Of a DNA stretch of 64,000 nt, positions 1 through 8,715 are shown one piece after another. The stretch comes from Methanolobus profundi. GTDB lineage: Archaea > Halobacteriota > Methanosarcinia > Methanosarcinales > Methanosarcinaceae. The stretch lies in contig NZ_FOUJ01000001.1 of assembly GCF_900114835.1 (NCBI RefSeq), forward strand, positions 186,001 through 250,000, in the 5' to 3' direction. The stretch's first letter is position 1. The number at the start of each line of letters is the position of its first letter. The position numbers were made by a program, and so were the translations under genes. The notes beneath the pieces are model-generated. The model was not told where the DNA came from. It saw only the letters and a program-made list of their open reading frames with translations, and searched no databases.

Positions 1-1
1 A

Positions 2-364
2 GCATTCGTCCATTCAGGTGTTCTCAAGAACACTCCTTTCTTGAACAGGCATGATCTTCTTGAAGCATTTGAAAAAGGTGACCCTCAGGCAATATTTGCA
101 CTGGACAGCATCGCTCTTTTTGCATCCATGGAGGTTGCAGGTATGCAGATCCTGATGCGAGATCATGGTTCAGATGGTGAGATCGTCATCGAGGGTTCAG
201 TTGGTGAGATACCTTATGTGGTCGAAAGGATCGAGCAACATCTTGGTGTAAAAGCTCATGTGCTTGACAGGTGGAGTGCAGCTATCGGTTGTGCTGAGAT
301 AGCACGTGATATTCATGAAGGTTCACAGGATATACTTGGTCTTCGTGTGAACTTATCTAATTAA
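2..364 (+). CDS. Methanogenesis marker protein 12-like, C-terminal part (5' end outside window)
   Basis: The frame is open from base 2 to a TAA stop, so this is the last 120 residues of a gene that begins before the window; an internal TTG at base 41 is not a start. The readable part includes IVIEGSVGE and a C-terminal LDRWSAAIGCAEIARDI segment that I recognise as methanogenesis marker protein 12, a family confined to methanogens and of unknown biochemical role. The mmp11 homologue lies just downstream on the other strand, so two marker genes are close together. The assignment is from memory of the family and from a fragment. Confidence 0.6.
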   Translation, partial: AFVHSGVLKNTPFLNRHDLLEAFEKGDPQAIFALDSIALFASMEVAGMQILMRDHGSDGEIVIEGSVGEIPYVVERIEQHLGVKAHVLDRWSAAIGCAEIARDIHEGSQDILGLRVNLSN

Positions 365-489
365 TTGTTTGATATTTCAAATTTGAAATTATAAATATGA
401 AACGATATATTTCAAACAACCAATTTGAAACTTCAAATAACTCCTATCACTGATCAGGCTAAAAATAAGTTTGCATCAATTAAAATAGA
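363..489. repeat. Cluster of TTTCAAA/TTTGAAA palindromes between converging genes
   Basis: This intergenic stretch separates the Mmp12-like gene from the IorA-like gene, whose 3' ends face each other. It contains a perfect 16-bp palindrome, ATTTCAAATTTGAAAT, at 374-389, and a second inverted pair, TTTCAAA (410-416) and TTTGAAA (424-430), followed by a partial half-site. It may act as a bidirectional terminator or a protein-binding site; no U-run clearly marks a terminator. Confidence 0.5.
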
Positions 490-2031
490 CTAGAATTTTA
501 TGCATTTTCCTTCCAGATAGAGAACAGAAACTCCTTTTGCTTTTCTTTGTTCATCTATCAGTTCCTTTAGCATATGCTGCGTGTTCAAGATCCCTTGTGA
601 ACTGATACTCCTGTCAACGTCAATGATCGTCATATCCGGGACCAGTGCTCTTACAAGTTCGCGCAGGTCTGGTGTTCCCTGTCCTCCTGTCATTGCAGCG
701 ACCTCATTCTGCAGTATTATTACAAGGAGGTCGAAACCGCCATCCACTGCATTTATGAGTCCAATGATGCCGGAGTGTGCAAGTCCGAAATCTCCTATTA
801 CAGCTATGCCCTTTCCGGGGAACCCGCATGCTGTGGAAATAGCACCTCCAAGTGCAAATCCTGTGTCAACAGCATTCAATGGGTCAGGTGCTGTGCGTAT
901 TGAACAGCCCATATCTCCTGCCACTGGTCTGATGTCATGCAATACATTGTATAGTGGCATGAATGGGCAGTCACTGCAGATCGGCCTTGAACCCCTGTTA
1001 GCTATCGTCTGGATCTCGGTGTATTTTGAGACCGTGTCCTTATCGATGTTCTCAAGTGCAAATTCCACATGTTCCTTCTCTATCATTCCGGTGGGCAGAT
1101 GTCCGCTCTTTTTCCCGAGAATGGTGTTACATGTGCTGATGTGTGATTCTATGAATGCCTCACTTTCTTCGATAACGATGATGCGTTCGTGTTGATCTAT
1201 GAACTTTCTGACAAGTTTATCCGGGAATGGTGAGACCACTCCAAGTGCCAGATGTGAATAACCTGAATAGACAAGTTGTGTGGACAGCAGACCATCTATG
1301 ATCGCTGTTGGATAGCCAGATGATATTATCCCTGTCCTATCTCCATTTATCGTCATACGGTTGAAATGTGAACCTTCAGCTTCATGTATCAGGATGGGTT
1401 CTGATCTGATGTGGAAACGCTGGTGCTTTCCATGCATGGTCAGTTTCCAGATGTTCCTGTCAAATTCTTGCCCAGAACCTTCAGTGAACTTTCCTGTATT
1501 CGATCTTACAAGATCCTGCATGTCCTTTTCCAGTCTGTCCGTAATTCTCATTATTACGGGGACCTTAGCTTCCTCTGAGAGCTCAAAGGCCCTGTTCAAT
1601 GAGTCATAGGCATCCTGTGGTGTTGCCGGGTCAAAGACCGCAGTCTCTGATATCGAACCATAGAACCTTGAATCCTGCTCGTTCTGTGATGCCTTTGCAG
1701 CGGGGTCATCGCCTGCAAGTATAACGATCCCTGCACCGGTGGTGTGCATCATTGCGGTCATGAGCGGGTCAGACAGCAGGTTCATTCCAACGTGCTTCAC
1801 CATTACCATGGATCTCCTTCCGGTAACGGATGCGCCCAGTGAAGCCTCCATGGCTGCCTTCTCATTGGTGAACCAGTGAATATCATACCCACTGGATCCC
1901 TTATTCTCAAAAAAGTGGTCTATGACAGCGGTCATTGGATATCCGGCAACGGCAGTAATGAACCTTACATTACTGTCGAGGGCTGCAAGGTATATTGCCT
2001 CAAGACCGGTTATATCCTTCTTGTCTGTCAT
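490..2031 (-). CDS. IorA-like thiamine-diphosphate 2-oxoacid:ferredoxin oxidoreductase subunit without ferredoxin domain
   Basis: The 513-residue protein follows the indolepyruvate:ferredoxin oxidoreductase alpha subunit layout. It has an N-terminal pyrimidine-binding domain with FTNEKAAMEASLGAS at about 55-70, a middle domain, and a C-terminal TPP/Mg-binding domain with GDMGCSIR and GDFGLAHSG. Classical IorA is about 600 residues with a C-terminal 8-iron ferredoxin domain; that tail is missing here and the protein stops at a TAG. No IorB gene is nearby. It starts 13 nt downstream of mmp11 on the same strand, so the two are probably cotranscribed. It could be a TPP-dependent decarboxylase or carboligase rather than a true IorA. 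Confidence 0.75.
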   Translation of the reverse strand: MTDKKDITGLEAIYLAALDSNVRFITAVAGYPMTAVIDHFFENKGSSGYDIHWFTNEKAAMEASLGASVTGRRSMVMVKHVGMNLLSDPLMTAMMHTTGAGIVILAGDDPAAKASQNEQDSRFYGSISETAVFDPATPQDAYDSLNRAFELSEEAKVPVIMRITDRLEKDMQDLVRSNTGKFTEGSGQEFDRNIWKLTMHGKHQRFHIRSEPILIHEAEGSHFNRMTINGDRTGIISSGYPTAIIDGLLSTQLVYSGYSHLALGVVSPFPDKLVRKFIDQHERIIVIEESEAFIESHISTCNTILGKKSGHLPTGMIEKEHVEFALENIDKDTVSKYTEIQTIANRGSRPICSDCPFMPLYNVLHDIRPVAGDMGCSIRTAPDPLNAVDTGFALGGAISTACGFPGKGIAVIGDFGLAHSGIIGLINAVDGGFDLLVIILQNEVAAMTGGQGTPDLRELVRALVPDMTIIDVDRSISSQGILNTQHMLKELIDEQRKAKGVSVLYLEGKCIKF

Positions 2032-2044
2032 TTCTCTTTAGTAA

Positions 2045-2956
2045 TTATTCTAATTGTGCCTTCAGCTTTACTGAATCATCGGGACGAGCGAACCATGCCA
2101 GTGCAGCAAGCGCTCCTATGACGCCATTTCCATCAAGCCAGACATCGACGCCGCTGTCCTTTGCATATTCCATGGCGTATTCTTTTGTGAGCTCTCCACT
2201 GCGGCACTGTTTGCTGTACTCATTTATTTTCTTAGCATCGAAATCTGAGAGTACGACCATTCCGGTCTCATCGGACACACTATATTTAAGGAGTGCTGCT
2301 TTGATGCTTTCGAGCAATTCCTGTTTAGCATTCTCATCCACGCATGCGAATTCCAGTACTGTTGATACACAGTTCTGTGTTCTTGCAGATACCGGGAAAA
2401 GCTGTACCAGTGAGTGTGAGAGGTAAACGGATTCGTTGCAGTCCAGTTCCTTTGCCATGTTGTGTGTAAGTGTCCAGGTAGCACCTTCTTCCTTGGTGTC
2501 GGTATCATCGATACCAATGAGCACTCTTTCTCTCTTAGGGACTGTGATCGTGCCTTTTGCTGCACGGCCGCCACCTGATTCGGTGTAGTCGCAGCACAGT
2601 ACTCCCTGCGCGAATGCTCTGCATTTGGTGGCACCTACTCCGCCTCCGCCAAGTCCTGCATATGTGATATGGACCTTATCGTCTTCCACAACAACGGACT
2701 CTATCCCTGCTGCTGCGGTTGATGGCTTAAGCTCAAGGGTTGATGTACCTGTCTTTACATTGTATCTGATCATGTTCCCGATGGAACGTGTGTTCAGGAT
2801 AAGCGGCGAGTGTGAATAATGGAACTTAGACCATGCAGCACCACCATAACAGTTAGTATGCTCGATGATCTCAGCATATTCGTTCTTGCTGTCGCATATT
2901 GCATATATGCCCCTGTATGGAGTGGTATAGGGGTCACTAAGTTCGATCTCTTTCAT
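2045..2956 (-). CDS. Methanogenesis marker protein 11
   Basis: The protein has 303 residues. The central segment GIDDTDTKEEGATW resembles the nucleotide-binding part of TiaS-like (tRNA-Ile2 agmatinylcytidine synthetase) proteins, and the flanking sequence, including GLGGGGVGATKCRAFAQGVL, matches the methanogen-specific marker 11 family. Its function is not established. It is the first gene of a likely two-gene unit with the IorA-like protein. The ATG has only a poor Shine-Dalgarno match upstream. Confidence 0.75.
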   Translation of the reverse strand: MKEIELSDPYTTPYRGIYAICDSKNEYAEIIEHTNCYGGAAWSKFHYSHSPLILNTRSIGNMIRYNVKTGTSTLELKPSTAAAGIESVVVEDDKVHITYAGLGGGGVGATKCRAFAQGVLCCDYTESGGGRAAKGTITVPKRERVLIGIDDTDTKEEGATWTLTHNMAKELDCNESVYLSHSLVQLFPVSARTQNCVSTVLEFACVDENAKQELLESIKAALLKYSVSDETGMVVLSDFDAKKINEYSKQCRSGELTKEYAMEYAKDSGVDVWLDGNGVIGALAALAWFARPDDSVKLKAQLE

Positions 2957-3019
2957 CTGGGTGTTAATTGCTGGTCAATACCTTAAATGTTTTGTTAGGT
3001 ATGAGCGATTATGAGAATA

Positions 3020-3709
3020 TCATCTGATATATCCTTCATCTTTCAGGCTGACATACCTGCCATCTCCTATCACAACATGGTCCAGTACATCAATTCCAAG
3101 CAGTTTTCCACCGTCTACTAACTTCTCGGTAACAGCAATATCCTCTCTGCTTGGTGTTGGGTCGCCTGATGGATGATTATGTGAAAGAATAACTGAAGCA
3201 CACGATTCCATGAGTGCTGCTTTGAATACCTCTCTGGGATGCACGATGTTCGCGTTCAGGCTGCCGATGGATATGATCTCTTCCCGCATAACATGGTTCT
3301 TTGTGTCAAGTAGAAGTGCCACAAGTCTCTCGCGCTTATGTTCGCGCATCCGGGGATAAAGGAGTGAGTAGACATCAGCAGGTGACCTTATCTTTCTTTT
3401 AGGCTCGTCGGTGTATCCTTCAAGCTTGCGGGCAAGTTCAAAGACCGCAGCTATCTGCGTTGCCTTTGCATTTCCAACTCCATGTATCTGGGTGAGCATG
3501 GAAATGTTCGCCTGGCTTAGCTGCTTGATATTGTACTCAGAGAATATGCGTCCGCACATATTGACAACATTTTCTTTTCTGGAGCCGGTTCTGAGGATTA
3601 TCGCCAGCAGTTCTGCATTAGATAATGACTCCGGTCCGTATTTCAGAAGTCTTTCACGCGGCCTGTCATCTTCCGGCATATCGTGGATACTTATTTTGTA
3701 CTCACTCAT
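3020..3709 (-). CDS. radC: RadC family JAB/MPN metalloprotein
   Basis: The 229-residue protein has an N-terminal helix-hairpin-helix region (HGVGNAKATQIAAVFELARK, about 75-95) and a C-terminal JAB/MPN domain with the zinc-binding HNHPSGDPTPSREDI motif near 175-190. RadC proteins have an unsettled role, and the older DNA-repair name is historical. The ATG has no Shine-Dalgarno sequence, but AATTTATATTC lies about 30 nt upstream (about 3733-3745), which fits a leaderless mRNA. The gene is divergent from the MobB-MoaE fusion. Confidence 0.85.
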   Translation of the reverse strand: MSEYKISIHDMPEDDRPRERLLKYGPESLSNAELLAIILRTGSRKENVVNMCGRIFSEYNIKQLSQANISMLTQIHGVGNAKATQIAAVFELARKLEGYTDEPKRKIRSPADVYSLLYPRMREHKRERLVALLLDTKNHVMREEIISIGSLNANIVHPREVFKAALMESCASVILSHNHPSGDPTPSREDIAVTEKLVDGGKLLGIDVLDHVVIGDGRYVSLKDEGYIR

Positions 3710-3836
3710 TGCAATTGCTACAGAACGGATGAATATAAATTATTCGTAATTGTCATATTATAATTTTTAACTAATCAAAAAGATAATGTCTATGACCTGC
3801 CAGGGTGCATTCTCGTTGTGTACTTATAGAATGACC

Positions 3837-3849
3837 TGGCATAATGCCA
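3837..3849. promoter_or_regulatory. 13-bp palindrome between TATA box and start of the MobB-MoaE gene
   Basis: TGGCATAATGCCA is a perfect palindrome around one central base, ending 4 nt before the ATG at 3854. TACTTATAGA lies 25-30 nt upstream, so transcription should start within or beside the palindrome. The string ATGACCTG occurs at 3831 and again near 3792. The position suits a repressor site; the regulator is unknown. Confidence 0.4.
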
Positions 3850-3853
3850 TCAC

Positions 3854-4684
3854 ATGAAAGTTATTTGCGTTGCAGGTTACAAGAATTCCGGCAAGACCAC
3901 GCTGGTAACACGTCTTGTTGATGCTCTCTCTAAAAAAGGGTCCACAGGAACTGTAAAACAGATGCTGCATCATCGTTTCAATCCGGAGAACACAGATACT
4001 GGCAAACACTTCGATGCAGGTGCTGACGTGGTTGCAGCTATTACTGATAGCGAGCTTGTAACGATAAAAAGGAATCCTACACTTGAAGATTCCCTCAATG
4101 CCCTTGCTGACAGTGGAGTTGAATTCGCCATAGTCGAAGGTGCAAAGAGCAGTGATCTCCCAAAGATATTCCTTGGGGACGTTGAAGGTTCTGATGATAT
4201 TTCTAACATCATTGTCCAGTTGCCTGTAAGGTCGGAGTGGGACATAGATGCTCTTGTGGAGCTGGTCCTTGACCAGCCGGAATGGGTGACACTCGATTCT
4301 CTTATCAGGAAAGTACGTTCCAATCCTGATATTCGTCTTTCAGGTGGTATTGCAACATTTACCGGGATCGTCAGAAGGATCAATGGGGATGTTGAGACCA
4401 CAGCAATCGATTTTGAAAAGTATGAAGGTGTTGCTGACAGGGCCATCGAGAAAATATGTTTTGATCTAAAACAAGAGGATAATATCATAGATGTGCTCAT
4501 TCACCACAGAACAGGCCTTATCAGGTCAGGTGAGGACATTGTCTACATCGTGGTAGCTGCTGCACACAGGCAGGAATTATTTGAAACCTTGACCGAGGCA
4601 CTTGAGCGTATAAAAGATGATGTGCCAATATGGAAAAAAGAATTCACCATCGAGGGTGATTTCTGGGTACACGATAAATTATAA
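3854..4684 (+). CDS. MobB-MoaE fusion: molybdopterin-guanine dinucleotide P-loop domain plus molybdopterin synthase large subunit
   Basis: The 276-residue protein has two parts. Residues 1 to about 150 form a MobB-like P-loop domain with GYKNSGKTTLVTRL at 8-21 and an IVEGAKSSDLPK segment. Residues about 155-276 form a MoaE domain with FTGIVRR, IHHRTGLIRSGE and the catalytic-lysine segment IWKKE near the end. MoaE with MoaD inserts sulfur into precursor Z to make molybdopterin; MobB assists guanylation. No MoaD is adjacent. The product fits the demand of the fmd operon. The promoter lies so close to the ATG that the mRNA is probably leaderless or nearly so. Confidence 0.88.
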   Translation: MKVICVAGYKNSGKTTLVTRLVDALSKKGSTGTVKQMLHHRFNPENTDTGKHFDAGADVVAAITDSELVTIKRNPTLEDSLNALADSGVEFAIVEGAKSSDLPKIFLGDVEGSDDISNIIVQLPVRSEWDIDALVELVLDQPEWVTLDSLIRKVRSNPDIRLSGGIATFTGIVRRINGDVETTAIDFEKYEGVADRAIEKICFDLKQEDNIIDVLIHHRTGLIRSGEDIVYIVVAAAHRQELFETLTEALERIKDDVPIWKKEFTIEGDFWVHDKL

Positions 4685-4708
4685 ATTAATTTTGTTTATG
4701 GAAATGGC

Positions 4709-5119
4709 TTACCTGTTCTTCAGGCCCATTTCCTCATCGATCTCTTCGGCTATCTTTTCCAGTTCCTGGAACATACGTTCGGAGTCTTTTCTCATTTCCT
4801 GAACTGCGGCCTTGAGGCTTCCTCCACGAAGGCAGAGTGCTCTCTTCTCTCTATATATAAGACCTGCATTGACAAGGTTCCTTATGTGATGGTTCACTCT
4901 TGAGAGGTTAACGTCAAGGTTCTCTGCAATAGCATCAGAAGATATTCTTTCCTCTCTTTCTGCGAGTTGCTGCAACAGGTCATGAACTATCTGTGTTGCA
5001 ATGTTCTCAGTATCCCTTCCCGAGGATAATCCAAAGCTATTACAGAACCAGCGGATATCTTCTTCCAGCTTTTTTTCCCTGGGTTTTTCCAGGTTGATCA
5101 GGATTATCTGTTGTGGCAT
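4709..5119 (-). CDS. Winged-helix transcriptional regulator, probable heat-shock regulator
   Basis: The 136-residue protein has a helix-turn-helix core at about 55-100 (ISSDAIAENLDVNLSRVNHHIRNLVNAGLIYREK), an N-terminal strand/helix region, and a charged C-terminal helix ending REMRKDSERMFQELEKIAEEIDEE that may dimerise. It lies divergent to hsp20, a context like that of the Archaeoglobus heat-shock regulator HSR1; control of hsp20/clpB is inference from this position. CTTATATATA (minus strand, about 5143-5152) lies 25-30 nt before the ATG and no Shine-Dalgarno is present, so the transcript looks leaderless. Confidence 0.75.
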   Translation of the reverse strand: MPQQIILINLEKPREKKLEEDIRWFCNSFGLSSGRDTENIATQIVHDLLQQLAEREERISSDAIAENLDVNLSRVNHHIRNLVNAGLIYREKRALCLRGGSLKAAVQEMRKDSERMFQELEKIAEEIDEEMGLKNR

Positions 5120-5368
5120 AGGATTACTCTATTGAACTATCAGTATATATAAGTTTCTTCTATTTTGTTGATATCATATCGATAAAACCGATAAAATAGC
5201 GATTTTTTGCAAAAGATTTATATAGGAGTTCTGCAATATAATTGCTCAGTTGACCGGAACTATTCTGGTCATATCGTAACAGGACAAGAACAATACATCG
5301 ATAAAAATATTGAACCGTCGGACGAACAAAGAACAACTGAATATCCATAAGCTAAAAGGAGTGATAAC
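5120..5368. promoter_or_regulatory. Divergent promoter region of the heat-shock regulator and hsp20 with CGATAAAA repeats
   Basis: On the minus strand a TATA box at about 5143-5152 serves the regulator. On the plus strand TTTATATA at 5217-5224 is the likely hsp20 TATA box, which gives a leader of about 120 nt. The octamer CGATAAAA occurs at 5180-5187, 5189-5196 and 5299-5306, and ATCGAT palindromes overlap the first and last copies. The two upstream copies sit where an activator or repressor could touch both promoters. Confidence 0.5.
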
Positions 5369-5830
5369 ATGAGATTTGGTTTAACAAAAGTAACACCTGC
5401 AAGTGGAGGATTATGGGATCCTATGGGAGATATCGTACAGATGCAGGATATGCTGAACAACATGTTCAAAGAGCGAAGCCTTGGGGAAAGATGGTCAGAG
5501 GCAGGAATACTTGCACCTCTTGTGGATGTAAAGGATGAAGGTTCTGGGATCCTTGTAACCACTGATCTTCCGGGTGTTGAGAAAGGTGATGTGGATCTTG
5601 ATGTCAGTGACAACATGTTAACGATATCTGCAATGCGCAGTGCAAGCAATGAGGACAAAGATGAAGGCTATCTTCGCAGGGAAAGGACCTATAGTTCATT
5701 CTCAAGGACCGTGACATTACCGGATGCTGTGACCAGTGACGGTGCGAAGGCAAAACTTGAGAATGGAGTGCTCACTGTCTCTCTTCCGAAGTTGCTGATC
5801 GAGGAAAAGAAGAAGATACTCATTGAGTAG
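5369..5830 (+). CDS. hsp20: Hsp20/alpha-crystallin small heat-shock protein
   Basis: The 153-residue protein has a central alpha-crystallin domain at about 45-145 (VDVKDEGSGILVTTDLPGVEKGDVDLDV, then RRERTYSSFSRTVTLP and LENGVLTVSLPK). Small heat-shock proteins hold unfolded clients in oligomers without ATP. A good Shine-Dalgarno (AAAGGAG) precedes the ATG. The stop is TAG; reading through it would add only about 24 codons across a terminator hairpin, so TAG is taken as stop. clpB follows, which fits disaggregation of Hsp20-bound clients. Confidence 0.93.
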   Translation: MRFGLTKVTPASGGLWDPMGDIVQMQDMLNNMFKERSLGERWSEAGILAPLVDVKDEGSGILVTTDLPGVEKGDVDLDVSDNMLTISAMRSASNEDKDEGYLRRERTYSSFSRTVTLPDAVTSDGAKAKLENGVLTVSLPKLLIEEKKKILIE

Positions 5831-5854
5831 ATGGTCTTGTACATGAGTGATCAT

Positions 5855-5896
5855 GCCTGCAACTTATCCCTGATCGGGAGTATTGCAGGCTTTCAA
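5855..5896 (+). terminator. Stem-loop terminator after hsp20
   Basis: GCCTGCAA (5855-5862) pairs with TTGCAGGC (5883-5890). An inner TCCC/GGGA stem is present, and a T-rich tail follows. A separate promoter for clpB (CTATAAAAAC near 5931) lies downstream. Confidence 0.6.
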
Positions 5897-6008
5897 CTTT
5901 AATTTTCGCCGGGTTGGGCATGGCCCTATAAAAACGTGTCAAAAGTGATTTAAGCTAATTATTCACAAATAAAATAATGGGGATGTTGATCCCGGGGAGT
6001 TTACAATA

Positions 6009-8624
6009 ATGGACATTGAACGTTTCACACAGAAAGCCCAGGAAGCTATTCAGGGCTCAAGCACTATCGCTGCAAGATACAGAAATCAACAGATAGATTG
6101 TGAACACATGTTCCTTGCATTACTCGAACAGAGCGGGGGACTTGTAACTACATTATTACAGAACATGGAAGTTCCGGTGGACCGCCTGAAGCAGAAGGTT
6201 GAGGCACAGCTTGCCAACCTTCCTCAGGTGTCAGGTCCCGGCGGTGAACAGGTCTATATGACACAGACCATGAGGCGTATCCTCGATACTGCTTCACAGG
6301 AAGCCGGAAAGATGAAGGACGAGTATGTCAGCGTCGAGCATCTTTTACTTGCAATGGTAGAGGAAAAAGATAGCCAGTGTGGCAAGATCCTCGCCAGTGA
6401 AGGTGTGACCCGTGACAGACTTCTTGATGCAATAAAACAGGTAAGGGGGAATAGAAGAATTACTTCAGAGAATCCGGAAGACACAATGGAACCGCTAAAG
6501 AAGTACGGTATTGACTTCACAGAACTTGCAGCTCAAGGTAAGCTTGACCCTGTTATCGGAAGGGATCATGAGATCAGGCATTCTGTAGAGATCCTTTCAC
6601 GCCGCAGAAAGAACAATCCTGTGCTTATAGGTGAGGCTGGAGTAGGTAAGACCGCAATTGTTGAGGGTCTTGCACAGCGCATTGCCAAGAAGGATGTTCC
6701 TGATGCCATGAAAGACAAGCGTATCATTGCCCTTGATATGGGTGCATTGATAGCTGGTGCCAAGTTCCGTGGTGAGTTCGAGGAAAGGCTCAAGGCAGTG
6801 CTTAAGGAAGTCGCTGATTCTGAGGGTCAGATCATTCTCTTCATTGATGAGATACACACCATTGTAGGTGCAGGTGCAACTGAGGGTGCCATGGATGCAG
6901 GAAACCTCCTCAAACCCATGCTTGCCCGTGGTGAACTACATTGTATCGGTGCTACAACAGTAGACGAGTACCGTAAGTACATTGAAAAGGATGCAGCACT
7001 TGAACGCAGGTTTCTGCCAGTATTTGTCGAGGAACCAACGGTAGAAGACACAATATCCATCCTTCGTGGACTGAAGGAGAAGTATGAAGTACACCACGGT
7101 GTACGTCTTAAGGACTCTTCACTTGTTGCTGCTGCAATCATGAGTAGCCGTTATATTGCAGACAGGTTCCTTCCTGACAAGGCTATTGACCTTGTAGATG
7201 AGGCTGCTGCAAAGAAGAGAACTGCCATTGACAGCAAGCCAGCAGAGCTTGATGAAGCAGACCGTAAGATCATGCAGCTTGAGATCGAGCGTGAGGCACT
7301 GAAGAAGGAGAAAGATGCGGCTTCAAAGGATCGTCTGGAAATCCTCGAGAAGGAACTTGCAGACATCAGGGCTGAATCTGATGCCATGAGAGCGAGATGG
7401 GATCGTGAAAAGGAAGCCATCTCAAAGCTAGGTGCTCTGAAGCAACGGATAGAAGATGCAAAGATCCAGTACGATCTTGCTGAGAACGATGGAAATCTAG
7501 AGCTTGCATCACGTCTGCTGTATGGTGAGATCACCCCACTGCAACATGAGTATGCTGAAGAAGAAAAGCAACTTCAGGAAATGCAGGGTGAGATGCTCCT
7601 GAACGAGGAGGTCGGTGAAGAGGATATTGCCGAGGTCGTCAGTCAGTGGACCCACATACCTGTTACAAGGCTCATGGAAGGTCAGCGTGAGAAGCTTGTT
7701 CACTTCGAGGATAACCTTCACAACCGTATCATCGGTCAGAGCGAAGCTGTAAGGGCAGTAGCTGATGCGGTCATACGTAATTATGCAGGTATCAAGGACC
7801 CGAGACGTCCAATTGGTAGTTTCATCTTCCTTGGTCCGACTGGTGTAGGTAAGACCGAACTTGTAAAGGCACTGGCAGCAGAGCTGTTCGATGATGAGAA
7901 CAACATGGTGCGTATCGACATGTCAGAGTACATGGAGAAGCACACTGTTGCAAGGATGATCGGTGCACCACCTGGGTATGTAGGACATGATGAAGGTGGT
8001 CAGCTAACAGAGGCTGTTCGCAGGCGACCATATTCAGTTGTGCTCTTCGATGAGATCGAGAAGGCACATCCTGATGTGTTCAATGTCATGCTTCAGATCC
8101 TTGATGATGGCCGTCTGACCGATTCAAAGGGAAGGACCGTTGATTTCAAGAACACTCTGATAATCATGACCTCGAACATCTTTGCAGGTGACCTTACTGA
8201 GGTCCTGAGGTCCGGTGAGGATGAACAGGATGTGGACTACGCTACATTGCAGATGCGTGCCATGACCGAGCTTGGAAAGTTCTTCAGGCCGGAGTTCCTA
8301 AACCGTGTCGATGAGATCGCTCTCTTCCATGCATTGAAGCCGGAAGAGCTTGTCAGGATCGTTGACATCAAGGTAGCTGACCTTGTTGACAGGCTCAAGG
8401 ACAAGCGTATCGGTCTTGAACTCACAGATGCTGCAAAGGCATACCTCTCAAAGACCGGTTACAGCGAGACATTTGGTGCAAGACCACTTAAGAGGGTAAT
8501 TCAGAACGAGGTCGAGACCATGATCGCCAAGCTCATCGTTGCAGGTGAGGTTCCGGAAGGTTCCACAGTTCACGTTGATAGCAATGGGGCTGAGCTGACT
8601 GTGGATATAAGGTCTGCGGAATGA
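6009..8624 (+). CDS. clpB: ATP-dependent disaggregase ClpB
   Basis: The 871-residue protein is full length for ClpB: Clp-N repeats (about 1-145), a first AAA+ domain with Walker A GEAGVGKT near 212 and [15 protein letters not shown], a coiled-coil M domain (about 410-525), a second AAA+ domain with GPTGVGKT and [25 protein letters not shown], and a C-terminal small domain. It works with Hsp70 and small heat-shock proteins to extract polypeptides from aggregates. GGGAG lies 9 nt before the ATG. ClpB occurs in few archaeal groups and is usually explained by transfer from bacteria; that history is inference. Confidence 0.96.
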   Translation: MDIERFTQKAQEAIQGSSTIAARYRNQQIDCEHMFLALLEQSGGLVTTLLQNMEVPVDRLKQKVEAQLANLPQVSGPGGEQVYMTQTMRRILDTASQEAGKMKDEYVSVEHLLLAMVEEKDSQCGKILASEGVTRDRLLDAIKQVRGNRRITSENPEDTMEPLKKYGIDFTELAAQGKLDPVIGRDHEIRHSVEILSRRRKNNPVLIGEAGVGKTAIVEGLAQRIAKKDVPDAMKDKRIIALDMGALIAGAKFRGEFEERLKAVLKEVADSEGQIILFIDEIHTIVGAGATEGAMDAGNLLKPMLARGELHCIGATTVDEYRKYIEKDAALERRFLPVFVEEPTVEDTISILRGLKEKYEVHHGVRLKDSSLVAAAIMSSRYIADRFLPDKAIDLVDEAAAKKRTAIDSKPAELDEADRKIMQLEIEREALKKEKDAASKDRLEILEKELADIRAESDAMRARWDREKEAISKLGALKQRIEDAKIQYDLAENDGNLELASRLLYGEITPLQHEYAEEEKQLQEMQGEMLLNEEVGEEDIAEVVSQWTHIPVTRLMEGQREKLVHFEDNLHNRIIGQSEAVRAVADAVIRNYAGIKDPRRPIGSFIFLGPTGVGKTELVKALAAELFDDENNMVRIDMSEYMEKHTVARMIGAPPGYVGHDEGGQLTEAVRRRPYSVVLFDEIEKAHPDVFNVMLQILDDGRLTDSKGRTVDFKNTLIIMTSNIFAGDLTEVLRSGEDEQDVDYATLQMRAMTELGKFFRPEFLNRVDEIALFHALKPEELVRIVDIKVADLVDRLKDKRIGLELTDAAKAYLSKTGYSETFGARPLKRVIQNEVETMIAKLIVAGEVPEGSTVHVDSNGAELTVDIRSAE

Positions 8625-8664
8625 AAGGACAAGTATCGTATCTGATATATCTAAAATAAGGTCT

Positions 8665-8700
8665 GGATGCTGTAAAAGCATCCAATTATCTATTTTTCTT
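8665..8700 (+). terminator. Terminator after clpB
   Basis: GGATGC (8665-8670) and GCATCC (8678-8683) form a stem with a 7-nt loop, followed by a run of T and C. The neighbouring gene converges on it from the other side. Confidence 0.65.
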
Positions 8701-8715
8701 TTTCTAATTACTTAA

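Noticed and set aside
581-1195. 204-codon plus-strand ORF inside the IorA-like gene
   Set aside because: It is antisense to a gene with clear TPP-enzyme motifs and shows no domain itself; a shadow frame.
2224-2634. 136-codon minus-strand ORF overlapping mmp11 in another frame
   Set aside because: The mmp11 frame carries the recognised GIDDTDT motif; the overlapping frame has no family pattern.
5831-5902. Pyrrolysine read-through of the hsp20 TAG
   Set aside because: The chain is already full length for the family, and the extra 24 codons cross a terminator hairpin.
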